Shown: in pieces, positions 46,019-56,614 of the stretch
How the letters are laid out: every line of letters starts with the position of its first letter
Position numbering within the stretch: position 1 is the first letter of the stretch
Source of the DNA: Dichetophora obliterata
Lineage: Eukaryota > Arthropoda > Insecta > Diptera > Sciomyzidae
Length of the DNA stretch: 64,000 nucleotides
Assembly (NCBI GenBank): GCA_963920525.1
Contig: OY986438.1
Coordinates: 94,958,557-95,022,556, forward strand
Direction: 5' to 3'
Notes under the pieces: model-generated
Database searches by the model: none
What the model saw: the letters and a program-made list of their open reading frames with translations, nothing else
What the model was told of the DNA's origin: nothing
Position numbers and translations under genes: made by a program

Positions 46019-47320
46019 CAGGGTCCGCCATCTAACGTTGTTTTTTTCAACTAGTACTTATTTCGTGAATGGTAACACTTAGCTCATGTCTGATCCGACA
46101 GATAATTAGTTTTATCCTTCCGCTGAACGAATATGGTTCTGTATACGTTTGAACAACGCTGGAAAATATTGCGACATTACTTTGAAAATCATGGTAATGT
46201 TGCAGAATGTGTGCGAAAATTGCGTACGGATTATGGAAGAAGAGAAGCACCGTCAGCTCCGTATGTTCGTTATGTTGTGAAAAAAGTGAAAGAAACTGGC
46301 ATCCTCAAGGATAAACCAAAGCGTGAAAAGCCAAAAGCAGTGCGTACACCCGAGAATATTGCTGCTGTGGCAGAAAGTGTGCGTGAAGCGCCATCAACAT
46401 CAATTCACCGTCGTTCTCAACAATTGAACATTTTGCAGACATCATTGAGACGAATTTTGCATAAAGACCTTAGTATGACGCCATACAAAGTCGAATTGGT
46501 TCAGGAGTTGGAGCCAACTGACCATCCAATGCGTTTTCGCTTCGCTAAGTGGGCCTGCTATCGACTTACAGAAGATGCCGATTTTGCCAAAAAAATCATC
46601 TTTTCAGATGAAGCTCATTTTGATCTTGGCGGGTATGTAAACAAGCAAAATTGTCGCATTTGGGGCACAGAAAATCCGCACGCATACATTGAAAAGCCGC
46701 TGCACCCAAAACGAGTCTTTTGTTTGGTGCGGATTTTGGTCCAGAGGAATAGTTGGGCCATTTTTCTTCGAATATGAGCAACGAGTGGCCGTTACAGTCA
46801 ATGGCGATCGTTATCGGGCCATGTTGAACGAATTTTTGTTAACAAAAATTGAAGAGAAGGATATTGGCAACATTTGGTTTCAACAGGACGGCGCTACGTG
46901 CCACACAGCCGAAGCTACACTCGATGTTTTGCGCCTTGTTTTTGAAGATCGCATTATCAGCCGCAAAGCTGATGTCGTTTGGCCACCTCGGAGCTGCGAT
47001 TTGACACCGTTGGACTATTATTTGTGGAGTGCCCTCAAAGATAAGTGTTACGCCGACAAGCCAGAGACAATTGACGCTTTAAAGGACAATATTCGTGAAG
47101 CCATTGGTGAAATACAGCTGCACACAATCGATAATGTGCTTAAAAATTGGACCGATCGTGTAGGCTACTGCATGGCCAGCCGAGGCAGACATTTGAATGA
47201 AATAATTTTCCATTATTAACCGAAAGGATTGTACTTTCAAATAAAAATAGAAATTTGAGAAAATATTCAGTAGTTTTTTTTTATAAAATTTTCAAAAAAA
47301 AAGTTATTTGGCGGACCCTT
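46019..47320 (+). mobile_element. DD41D mariner element, complete, 1.3 kb
   Basis: Ends CAGGGTCCGCCATCTAAC and, from the right, AAGGGTCCGCCAAATAAC, flanked by TA (46017-46018 and 47321-47322). It contains a near-complete transposase on the plus strand. Confidence 0.85.
46133..47219 (+). pseudogene. DD41D mariner transposase, one frameshift
   Basis: Starts MVLYTFEQRWKILRHYFENH (helix-turn-helix) and continues with SIHRRSQQLNILQTSLRRIL (second HTH). Catalytic motifs: FSDEAHF (first Asp), WFQQDGATCHT (second Asp) and RSCDLTPLDYYLW (third, Asp of PLDY). I count 41 residues between the second and third Asp. A single frame change near 46720, where the KRV...WCGF strand should run on, separates 46133-46777 from the frame that ends at 47219. 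No other stop was seen, so the copy is young. This spacing fits the basal (rosa/DD41D) mariners. Confidence 0.85.
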
Positions 47321-47419
47321 TACTTGAAACAAACAGACTGAAGAAATTTAAGGTCAATCGGTTCAGTATTTTTTGAGTTTATAGGACAGACAGACACACA
47401 TCGATTTGCTTTTTATGTA

Positions 47420-48357
47420 CAGGGTTGTCCATATTCGAAGCGCCCATCTGGCAACACTGTAACTTTCCGCAGTGATGCAAATCGACTAATGACATACCGC
47501 GTTTGAAGCGTCATTCCAAGCAAATGTTTACAATGGAACAGTACACGCCACGCGAACGCTCTAAAAATGTTGAAATTTACATTCAACAAAACAAGTCAAT
47601 AGTGAAAACTCAACGTGCTTTCAAAAAATAAATAAAGTGAAAAGTGCGCCTTCCAAGAAAACGGTAAACAAACAAAATTGCCGTATTTATGCCACTGAAA
47701 ATCCACAAGAGATTCAAGAGGTACCTCTTCACGATGCAAAAGTCACTGTTTGGTGCGGCGTTTGTGCTAAAATGCTCATTGGGCCGTTCTTTTTCGAAGA
47801 TGATAATGGCCACAGAGTTACTGTCAATCAGGAGCGTTATCGCGATATGATAAACAATTTTTTCATGCCAATCGTTCGTCGAAAGCGTATCAGGCACTAC
47901 TGGTTTCAACAAGACGGCGCGCCACCACACACAAGCCGCACTACAATCGATTTTTTGAAGTAATTGTTCCCTGACCGTTTGATGTCAAAAAATGATGATT
48001 TCGATTGGCCGCCAAGATCACCAGATTTAACGCCTCCAGACTTCTTTTTGTGGGGTTATTTGAAATCAAAGGTTTACGTCAACAAGCCAAAGACCCTAGA
48101 AGAGCTGAAAACCAACATCCGTCAAGAAATAACCGTCATTCCCATCGAAATGTTGAAGAAAACCATGGAAAATGTTGTAAAATGGGCACAATATGTCGTA
48201 GAGGCCAATGGCGACCATTTACGAGATATCATATTCAAGAAATAATGTAAGCAAATCTACTTGAACCCAATTAAATGATATTTATGACGAACAGACAAAA
48301 AATTGTGGTTTCTTTGATTTATTTAAAAATAAAATATGGACAATATGGACAACCCTG
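47420..48357 (+). mobile_element. DD41D-type mariner, internally deleted
   Basis: Ends CAGGGTTGTCCATATT, inverted, flanked by TA (47418-47419 and 48358-48359). 938 bp against about 1.3 kb for a full element. A different family from the neighbour at 46019-47320 (distinct ends and protein). Confidence 0.85.
47533..48245 (+). pseudogene. DD41D-type mariner transposase, deletion and stop
   Basis: MEQYTPRERSKNVEIYIQQN at the start, then a jump at about 47630 to VNKQNCRIYATENPQE, so the second HTH and first catalytic Asp are deleted. WFQQDGAPPHT (second Asp) and SPDLTPPDFFLWGYLKSKVY (third) follow with the same 41-residue spacing, counting one in-frame TAA at 47961. The C-terminus to 48245 is open. 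Not functional, but the ends could still be recognised by a related transposase. Confidence 0.85.
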
Positions 48358-48670
48358 TATATAGATATTGATTTGTGGCCGGTAAAAGTTGGCGTGAAAA
48401 CATTTATAAATAGTGGCCGCCTCTTGGAGCACCTACACAGCAAGTTTCACTATAAAAATGTGTAGAACTCCGGAATCGCCATGATTTCGAAAAAGTGGAC
48501 GTATATATATTGCTACCACGCCTATTTTTTGTACAGTCATCGACAGTAACCATCTGAACAAAATTAGTTTTTTACAATCGAAACCGTCTGATATATATCC
48601 TTTTTTGGTTTGTGGTCGATAGCGCAAGCTTGGCTTGTATGGGAGGTACCACGCCTCCTCGTGCAATCGT

Positions 48671-49198
48671 TACCAAATCTCACAGGAACACTCTCAAGAT
48701 GAGGTTTCCCTTAAAATTTAAAAAATATCTGTTCAGATGTATGTATCTGTTCACGTACTAGACCCTGTCTCGTCATTTACCATCCCACCTGTGGACCAGC
48801 ACCTGAGTAAACAGGCGCCAAAATCTTTCAATGCACTTCGTGAAAGCAAAACAAAAGTGAAAATGTTAATTTACTCGATGGAGTATTGGTTATCAATATA
48901 TTGCAAAAAATTGTTCGATTTAAAAATTTTAGTATTTGACTTAAATGCCGCTAGATCAGTGTTTTCAACCACTGTGCGTGCATTGCTCGGAAATTTTTAG
49001 TACGCTTTATTTTTTACATTTCATTTACAAGCACCTAAATTACAACCAAAATAATAACCAAAAATAATCGTAGTAATTTTCTGAGGAAATTTTTGTTAAT
49101 GTAGACAAAACATAGGGATAACAAAAAATATTGCACTTTTTATGCTGTATATTAAAAAAAAATATGCTCTCCGAAAGAATATTATACATATTTCACTC
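48671..49198. other. no gene recognised; upstream of putative promoter
   Basis: An 87-codon plus-strand frame (48737-49000) has no known domain. A+T-rich toward 49190. Confidence 0.4.
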
Positions 49199-49209
49199 TG
49201 GTCACACTG
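49199..49209 (+). promoter_or_regulatory. Motif 1 core promoter element
   Basis: TGGTCACACTG matches the Drosophila core-promoter Motif 1 (YGGTCACACTR, bound by M1BP) perfectly. It lies 526 bp before an ATG-donor pair at 49736, with A-rich 5' UTR-like sequence between. TATA-less housekeeping promoters use this motif. Confidence 0.55.
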
Positions 49210-49735
49210 CTGGCCACGGCCACCTCATCACTGTTAAAAGTTTATTTATTACAACAACTAATAACCTGAGGTGAGCTACTATCTTTATACTGTGCAGATA
49301 AAAAAAGCTCTCAAGCGCAGCAAACGAGTGAAAACTTTCAAAGCAAAAAAACTAAAAAACAATATGTAGAAAAGTAATTACAAGCAAGTAAAATAAAAAT
49401 AAATTTCCGTAATTTTCTAATAAAATAAAATTTATGTTTCGGAGAGAGCAAAGCGGCGAGGCTTTTGCAAGTACAACCGAGTAAAAAAATGTGCGCAGAG
49501 AACGCTTAGATTAACAAAACGTTGACTACGTTTAGTCGCGAATACAACTTGCTGCTGCACAGAGGGTGAAAAAGTACCGAACTAGCACGCTAAACATATA
49601 AACAAAAATTCGCGCAGAGTGTTATAATCAAATTTGCAATAAATAAAGAAACAACAAAATCTTAAAACTGAAACCAAAAATCAAGAGGAATTTTTTATAA
49701 TTTTGCATACATTTTACTTAATACTCTGTATCAAC

Positions 49736-49738
49736 ATG
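49736..49738 (+). CDS. putative first coding codon of an unidentified host gene
   Basis: CAACATG is directly followed by a consensus splice donor (GTGAGT at 49739), giving a coding exon of only the start codon; the base context before ATG (CAAC) fits the fly start consensus (CAAM). Several fly genes split just after ATG. Upstream sequence (about 49210-49735) is A-rich with no inserted TE, as expected for a 5' UTR. No second exon was recognised to the right edge, so the intron would exceed 14 kb or the next exon is too short to see. Identity unknown. Confidence 0.4.
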
Positions 49739-50969
49739 GTGAGTATTTATTTGTAAATGAGCGAGAAAAATAAATAAATAAAAGTATGTTGTGTAACGCA
49801 AATAAAAAATCTGCCAACAACATTAACTAGTTGGCAACTAAGTTAAAATTATAAATTATTAAACAACACTGATAAGATAAGCTTAAGGTTTACAAATGCA
49901 TTAAGCACAAGAATCAAGCTCTTGAGATACTTTACACTACCACAACACTTGAAGCTGTTCTTTTTCGAACGTGATTTATTTTTTTTAGTGCTTTGTGAAT
50001 GGTTATCTGCATTTTTATTTTTTGTGCGGTACTTTAAGTCTATCTAAAGCAACGACCTTGACTTATTTTGCCCCACTTACTCGCATTAGGTAATCCTCAT
50101 CTGCAGTCAATCGAGTGTCAACACTCATCGTGCAGTTATTTTATCCTTGGCTGTGTTCACAATCAGTGATTCTTGACTGTGACAATGAAATTTGAGTAAA
50201 AAGTGCTTGTCTGTTATGCTGATGAGGTGCGGCTGGGGGTGGGGTGAAACCTGCCCACGAGGTGTTGTGCGCCTATTTATAGCTATTGTTAGTTTTTCTT
50301 TTCGACCTAGAATAGCAAAGCTTTTAAGCTTTTGATCCATCGGATTTTTCATTTTTGAGAATTTAATGAAAGTGTTTTGTTATCTCGTTTGTTGAGAATA
50401 TTATTCGAGACATTGTTATAAGAGCTTTTATGCTGAAAGTTGTGCACCCACTCTTTTATAAGACCTTGTAGCGTCGCACAGTGTGACCAAAACGCTAAAA
50501 ACTGCGATTAGATAAACTCATTCGATTTGGAATAAATTTGGTATGAAAGGTATTGAGGCAGCAGCTTGTTTAAAATAAAAAAGTTTTAAAATCAAAATTT
50601 ATCCCATTCACGTCCCTTTCGTATGTTTTAAATTAACGCAAATTTACTTACTGAATTACTTTATTTTGCAAAAGTTTTTCGTTAATTCAATTTTTAAAAA
50701 TCAATATTATTAAAATCAAGCGTTATTCATTAACATAAAGAACTTAAACAAATCTTTAAAAATGTAGAAATTCTTATAACTTTTTATATAACATCGTTGT
50801 CCAGGAAAAAAATACCAGAAGTTTAAATCTTTTCATTTCCATGCAAATATCTTTTGTTTATAAATCATCTTCAATCTTTTTTGTGGTGAAAAGTTTAACA
50901 AAATTTATTTCAAAAGTAGTATTAAAGTATCTTTAATATAAATTTTTTTATATTTATTTTTCCAAGCGT
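49739..50969 (+). other. putative first intron, proximal part
   Basis: No TE protein or large inverted repeat in this 1.2 kb, unlike almost all the rest of the window, which fits an intron start under some constraint. A minus-strand open frame at 50125-50352 has no domain. Confidence 0.35.
50479..50489 (-). promoter_or_regulatory. second Motif 1 site, minus strand
   Basis: CAGTGTGACCA is the exact reverse complement of the Motif 1 sequence at 49199. It could mark a divergent promoter within the putative intron; no minus-strand gene is visible before 48670. Confidence 0.3.
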
Positions 50970-51050
50970 ATTGCGCACTTAAAATTTTTCACTCCGTTTG
51001 TAATAGCTATATGGAGGCGTGGAAGATATAGAAAAGTATATACTGAGCAC
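50970..51050 (-). repeat. fragment of the 4560-5118 dispersed repeat
   Basis: Inverse match to the tail of copy 1: CACTCCGTTTGTAA, GGCGTGG and ATAGAAAAGTATATA occur in the corresponding order. Confidence 0.55.
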
Positions 51051-51335
51051 TGAAACAGTAGTGCGTAATCGCAAAGCAAATTTGGCTACATTTTTTGTAC
51101 CCTATAAGATAGGGGTGTGTAAATTTTCTGCACTTTCAGCAGCAGGGGGCAAACAGCTGTAAGCAAAGTGCAAAGGCGGCTGATCGATGAATTCGGGGGT
51201 GATTCGGAAAGCGGAACGGAAATTTTGAGAGAAATAAGAGAGCAGCTTTATAGAAAGTGTGAGAGCTAGAGCATGATGTTGTAAAAAGCAAATATTGCAT
51301 GTTCTACATACTAAGAGGATTGTTTCTTACACACG

Positions 51336-51720
51336 GTCTCCACTTACAATATTTGACTGCATGCGAACTGTTAAATTGAATTTCATGATATCCAAATTTC
51401 ATGCTCTAATATTTAGGTGGGCACTTCATCTCATGAAATTTCAATTTTGAATTGTTTGTAAAAGTTTATTAAATCAATAATTTCTTCCATTCGCCATTCC
51501 ATTTTATATTTTTTCATTCTTTTAATGCTTGTGCAATATTTTTACTGAATATTTTACTGAAAATTGACAGCTCATTTCATGAAATATATCTCAAAAAATA
51601 TTTCAAGGGATAAATTTCATGATATGAACAATTTCGTGATATGAGTGGTCTAGACTTGAGATATATGTCATGAAATTCAATTTGACAGTTTGCATGCAAT
51701 CAAATATTGTAAGTGGAGAC
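51336..51720. mobile_element. MITE with GTCTCCAC ends
   Basis: Ends GTCTCCACTTACAATATT, inverted, with the match continuing through TGACTGCATGC-AACTGT and AATTGAATTTCATGA. The interior is rich in TTTCATGA/TCATGAAA. 385 bp. No clear target duplication. Confidence 0.7.
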
Positions 51721-51727
51721 ACTAAGT

Positions 51728-52372
51728 CTGTCTCCGTACTCACACTGTGTGACTTGTGAGTCACTATTTTCTGTTTCCGTACTTTTTGTGTAAGAAATGG
51801 GAGAAGAAGAACAAGCATAAAATCGCTCGCTCGAGCACAGAATGTGCAAAGAGCGTGCTAGAACTCAAGACTTCGAGTAAATTCAGAACAAGCATCAAGA
51901 AGAATAAGCAAATATCAAATGTTTGTTTATGTTATTCACAAATATTCATAAATTGTGCTGCTAAAAATAAATTTATAAAGTGCAGTTTCTTTTGGCCTTC
52001 CATTTTTAACTACAAATATATTATTGAAAGTAATTTTATAACTTAAAACCATGGTATAAGTAAATAATTATACAATGGCTTAAAACAACTTTAGTTCACA
52101 ATCAAATTGATAATTTTAATTGGCGTTTTTTATGTTCGGCACGATTTTATAGCGTAAAAATATTTTCTTCACAAACAAAATTACGACAATTTCAATTGGC
52201 GCTATTTACGTTTGACTCGTCTGCTGTCAGAATCAGCTGTTTTGTGCTCGAAACTTGCTAGAAGCTGTTTCCGTACTTTTCCCGATATTCTCAAATTTAA
52301 TTTTTATTCTCTCTGGTTTGAGTTTATCAGAAGTTACACAAATCTTACACAGTGTAGAGTACGGACACCTAC
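51728..52372. repeat. probable foldback with TCCGTACT ends
   Basis: TCTCCGTACTCACACTGTGT near 51730 and, inverted at about 52345-52370, GTCCGTACTCTACACTGTGT. A second internal pair has TTTCCGTACTTTT. It may be a MITE. Sequence from 52373 to 53112 contains further CTGGCC and CAGGCCTGTG inverted pieces but no gene. Confidence 0.45.
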
Positions 52373-53112
52373 TGTGTTAAGTGTCGGTTCAGACTCAACC
52401 GACTCACCTTGACATCTACAGCAGAGATGATTTACAGGCCGATTACACAGGCCTGTGACAGTGAAATGCGAAAGAATACGTGTACTGCTGGAATGATTCG
52501 AAAAATTTCGAACTTTCATGCCAGACGTGCTACACATGCACGTGAAAGTTCATTACAAAAATTCCATCGAATGCGAAGGTTCTCGCTGCTATTGCAGTTT
52601 GCGTGTACTTTACTTGTTTTTTTTTGCTTTTAATTGTAAACAAGCTATCAGTGTTGCTTCTTTACCGAAATCGACGAAAACCCGAAATTAACCCACCAAA
52701 AGTCATTAAAAATAACACTGATATCCCCTTTTTGACATACACTGGCCGCTGCTGTCAAAATCCACTGGCTCTGAAATTTCTTTGCCAGTAGCGATGAAAG
52801 TGGCGTGAAAGTGAATCCAGTGTGAGTGTATTTGTAAAAAAGTTTGAATGTATTGAGTTTTTCGAACTACAGAGCCAGTATACTGGCCTGTGTATGTCGT
52901 TTTCATACCAGCAAATCAGACGCTGCTGTTTTAAGTACCGTTTAGCTGGAACAGTGACATTCAGGGCTTGTTGGGTTGTAATACAATAGAGAATACAAAT
53001 GCATGTAGCTAGAGAGCCAGTATGTGGCTACAAAAAAATTCTCTACTACTAGCCAAGGTTGTCAGTTAAAATTTAAAACAATTTCGACAAAAAGTTACTT
53101 TTTTCACAGTAA

Positions 53113-53838
53113 CATAAATTAAATACAACAAAAATTACCATGGTAAAGATAAACAAAAAGTTTTTGCCGCAATAAAAAGATATCGAAAAAAATCCCACGA
53201 TCATTAAAAATTACCAAAAAAATACCACGCGTTTTAAAAATACCACCACAAAATCCATATGCATTTAAAATTGCCACAAAAATCTCATTCGCATTAAAAA
53301 ATACCACAATAAGTCCCATATGCACAAACAATATTGCTCTCGGAGCAATAATTGCTTTCGCCGCAAGCTCGAGAATTTTCGTGGGTGACGAGTGAAAAGC
53401 AGGAGATAGTAAGCAAAGTTTTGTTAATTTTCTGTGGACGATTCGGTTCATCCTCTCTAACGCTGCTCAACCGCTGTGATCTTGCTCTTCTCTGAGTGTC
53501 GTTGTTTTAGATTTGCTTGGAAATTGTTGTTGGTTCAGTTAGCTGAAATTTTTTTAGATGATCTTCATTTTTACTCGACATGAACAGCTGATTTTCTCTG
53601 ATTTTTACTTCATTCCTCTCCGAGTCGGCCCTACCTGGTTGTTCGGCCATGAGTTGGAGTACGAATAAAACGAATGCTAATTTTCAGCAAGATAAATACA
53701 ATAGCAAATACAGATGCGTGTAGCTACAGAGGCAGTATGTATGTATACTACTACGCAAATTTGCGCATGCGTTACTAAGCATGCGTTGTGCTTTAAAAAA
53801 TCCACTTATTTTTAAAATACCATAATAAATACAAATTA
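53113..53838 (-). repeat. 0.7-kb dispersed repeat, reverse copy
   Basis: Inverse copy of 37510-38207 with few differences over about 700 bases, 15 kb away. It includes the GAGCAAGATCACAGCGGTTG segment and the degenerate ~31-bp repeats. Confidence 0.75.
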
Positions 53839-53964
53839 TTTATATTGTGCATTATATTTTTCCATATTAAAACTTTATTTGTTAACTAAAATTTTAATTT
53901 TATAATACTTTTAAAATATACATATACATATGTATATGCTCTTTATTACAGGAATAATAAATAA

Positions 53965-54191
53965 CTCAAATTTACCCGTTATTATTTCCATTAATTAAGC
54001 ATAACTTTGAATTATATTTAGTTTTAACCAACAAAACAAATGAACAAGAACAACAAATTCATCACCAATTCATCAAACGAAAACTTTTTATAAAACAAAA
54101 CAAATTTTTACATGAATTTAATTGTGAGCTTTTTAGATCAGGTGAGTTTGAAGAACTTCTAAATTTTTATTTAGAAGATGAAATGCTTTAA
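53965..54191 (+). other. unidentified open frame without start codon
   Basis: About 75 codons open in A+T-rich sequence, ending FNCELFRSGEFEELLNFYLE and DEML before TAA. A possible splice acceptor (TTATTACAG) ends at 53951. The segment AATTTAATTGTGAGCTTTTTAGAT within it recurs, mutated, at about 58768. No family recognised; it may be the last exon of a transposon gene. Confidence 0.3.
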
Positions 54192-54474
54192 AATAGTTTT
54201 GAAAAATATAAATAAAACGATACTATCGGAACTGTGTCTTTTTTATTTGACATAACTAAAAAAAGCGGTGTTGTTTTGACAGCTCAGCTTGTAAGTGTCG
54301 TTCTCATAAATTTTGACAAGCACATGTTGGGCTCTTGTTTACTCTTTGGGATAAAGGTACCTACAGCCTTTAATATTCATAACACAAAGATAAAATATAT
54401 GCCAAAATATCAGTTATTTGGCGAATATTGAAAAACATTTCGTACCTTTTTTCTAAAGTAACATTAGAACCTCT

Positions 54475-54845
54475 CAAATTAGTAAAGAACTATCTTCAAC
54501 GGGTACGAAGTTAAAATACCCCCACTGCCGTATTTTAAATTATTTGTGTCTTGGATTTTTGTTTTGATGACGTCACTTTTCACATTTGAAACTCGCAGTC
54601 CTTTGCATTAAAGCTTTTGTCCAAAAGTCAATTTTTTTTTAATTTATAAAGATTTTACTATTATGATCACGTCATTTTGTATGGAAGGTGGGCGGAATTT
54701 TCAGTTTTGAAAAATTTTAAGCCATTGCAGTAATTATGTAGAATTTAAGATGATTTTACTGATTTTATAAAGTCACTTTGTATGGGAGGTAGCCATGGTT
54801 TTCATTCGATTTTTTCAAATTTCACTAAGAAGGCCTTCTTCAAAT
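54475..54845 (+). repeat. dispersed dipteran repeat, copy 2
   Basis: Shares GAAGTTAAAATACCCCCAC and AAGTCACTTTGTATGGGAGG...GGTTTTCAT with 4560-5118. It lacks the GACGGACAGACGG tail. Sequence after it to 55090 has no recognised gene. Confidence 0.6.
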
Positions 54846-55094
54846 TTCAGTTCTTGCGACCACTTGGCAAGAGTGTCCACTCATGGAAGGGGTAAGCCTT
54901 TCTTGTACAGGTGCCTGTAAGCTCTCGACCCTGCTGCTTGCAACGTAAAGGCACTCGAAATATCCTCCTAGCACCATCTCATGACTTTATCGGGACTACT
55001 ATATTTAAAACTCAATTCAGTATGTTATGAATTTGTGGTTTGAGAAATTTTTATAATTTTAAGATAAAGAAGATGCGAATTTCCATTTTACATT

Positions 55095-55505
55095 AGCTCA
55101 TCTTTTTAATTTGGTCTTTTGTAAAAGTTTTCTTAATATATTCTAAAATGGTTTGACTTTCATCCTTTTTTTTTAAGAGCGTCAACTTCTGCCTGTAATT
55201 CTGCCACCTTCTTTCTAAGCTTCTTTATTTCTAGAATATCAAAAGTCTTCATAAATTCATCGCTACAATATTATTACAAAACAATCAACAATTTATGAAG
55301 TCACACTTCTAAAAATACTTTTCGCAGACTTTGGAATAGTCGCCTAACGTCACGCCACAGCTTTCAATCCACCGCTGTAGCCTGAAAGGATGTTTTGGAG
55401 CCAGGAACAACTTCGCATTTTTGATTTTATTTTTATAGCAGGCTCGACATACAGCACAAACTGTATGGCTTTTGTTAATTTTTCAATTTCGTTCATTTTA
55501 ATTTT
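55095..55505 (-). pseudogene. P-element-like THAP domain and leucine zipper remnant
   Basis: Minus strand. The first block reads VCAVCRACYKNKIKNAKLF, LAPKHPFRLQRWIESCG and VTLGDYSKVCEKYF before a stop: the Cys pair, the conserved Trp and the final Cys of a C2CH THAP finger, with Tyr where the zinc-binding His belongs. About 80 bases further a second block encodes LEIKKLRKKVAELQAEVDAL and ILEYIKKTFTKDQIKKMS, resembling the coiled coil and K-FT--QI motif that follow the THAP domain in P transposase. The catalytic domain is missing. The frame at the expected start is shifted. It could be a domesticated THAP gene, but the stop and His loss argue for a dead copy. Confidence 0.6.
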
Positions 55506-56124
55506 TTCACAACACAAATTTTGACGCAATGCGCGAAAGAACTATTTTTTTTTACAATAAGGAAATTCGCAGAAGAAAAAACAGTGTTGTTTTAGAATTT
55601 CTTATTGGAAAGTGTTGCACAGTTTATGCTTTCTTATAAGAACATATCTCTTATTAATTCTTACAATTATGATTTTTGTTAGATAAGAATAATCGTCTTT
55701 GGATATTTGTAATAAAATTATAAACTAAAGCTTCGATAAACCTGCTTAAAAACAAATGAGAAAAATGTGACATCAAAATACTTAAAAAGCAAACAAAATT
55801 CCTTGGTATTTTTGTTTCGGTGTACATCACTTATTTTTGACATTTTATGCCCACAACTTGGCAGCGCAGTCGCTATTAATAATACCCGTAGTGGAATTCC
55901 CAAACGCGTTGACGACGACTTTCGATATCGTTAGTTAGCGAACTCTGTCATTTACTATGAACGCGGCATGCACAATGACCTATAACGATGATTATTGTCG
56001 TTAAATTTTTAGGAATTCGACTACAGATCATTGTATCATGGGTAAGAGCTATCAAAACCACTGCTAAGCGACATCTATTGGCGTGCTTCGCAACTCCCCA
56101 TGGTTCCGATCTATCCACTGTCCT
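55506..56124. other. no gene recognised
   Basis: A+T-rich to about 55850, then more balanced. Overlapping open frames of about 110 codons on both strands at 55948-56311 have no domain I recognise. Confidence 0.4.
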
Positions 56125-56245
56125 TGCTGCTGGTGGTGGCACTTGGAGGATGTTGACTAGCAAGAAATTTGCACTGCAATTGCTTGTGCTGCTGGTGGTG
56201 GCACTTGGAGGACGTTCGCCAGCAAAGAAAGCCAATTTAACTTTG
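56125..56245. repeat. 62-bp tandem duplication
   Basis: TGCTGCTGGTGGTGGCACTT followed by GGAGGA-GTT occurs at 56125 and 56187, each ending in AGCAA-GAAA. It lies within open frames on both strands, which it lengthens. Confidence 0.7.
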
Positions 56246-56614
56246 TTGGACTTGCTGATGTACCGGGAGATCGTTGGCCCACACACACAAACACAAACTA
56301 AAGCATTTTAGTTTTTTTAATTTTATTATTTGTTATTTTTTAAGTTTTTTAAGTTTACAATACTACAAGTTTACGAAATAAGCTGCAAGTACAAGCACTC
56401 GAATTAAAAACGTCGCGGAAATTGATGTGTTGGTTTTTTCTTCTTTATTTTTGGGTGTCAAAAATTCGCTTTCGATTGTCAAAATTTGTAGTAGCCCCTG
56501 GGGCTAGCACAAATTTTGGCAATTATATTCACCTCACAAATGCCAAAAATTGCTCTACCAACTGTCAAAATTTAATCATCCGACTGAAAAGTTTCCGATT
56601 GACACACACCCTTA

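Larger units (their letters stand above)
45152..48670 (-). mobile_element. Helitron-like element with tandem core repeats
   Basis: The minus-strand 3' end is CTAG (45152-45155) preceded by a perfect GTTGTT-CTGC-AACAAC hairpin (45169-45184) within GCGG...CCGC. The interior consists of repeated units with a GTAACC core (45258, 45526, 45653, 45775, 45892, and again near 48545), spaced 117-127 bp after the first, each with an ACGA/CGG-CCAAAACCG block and a GTGGGCGG tract. Two mariners are inserted within. The 5' TC end was not found, so the upper limit is approximate. Confidence 0.6.
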
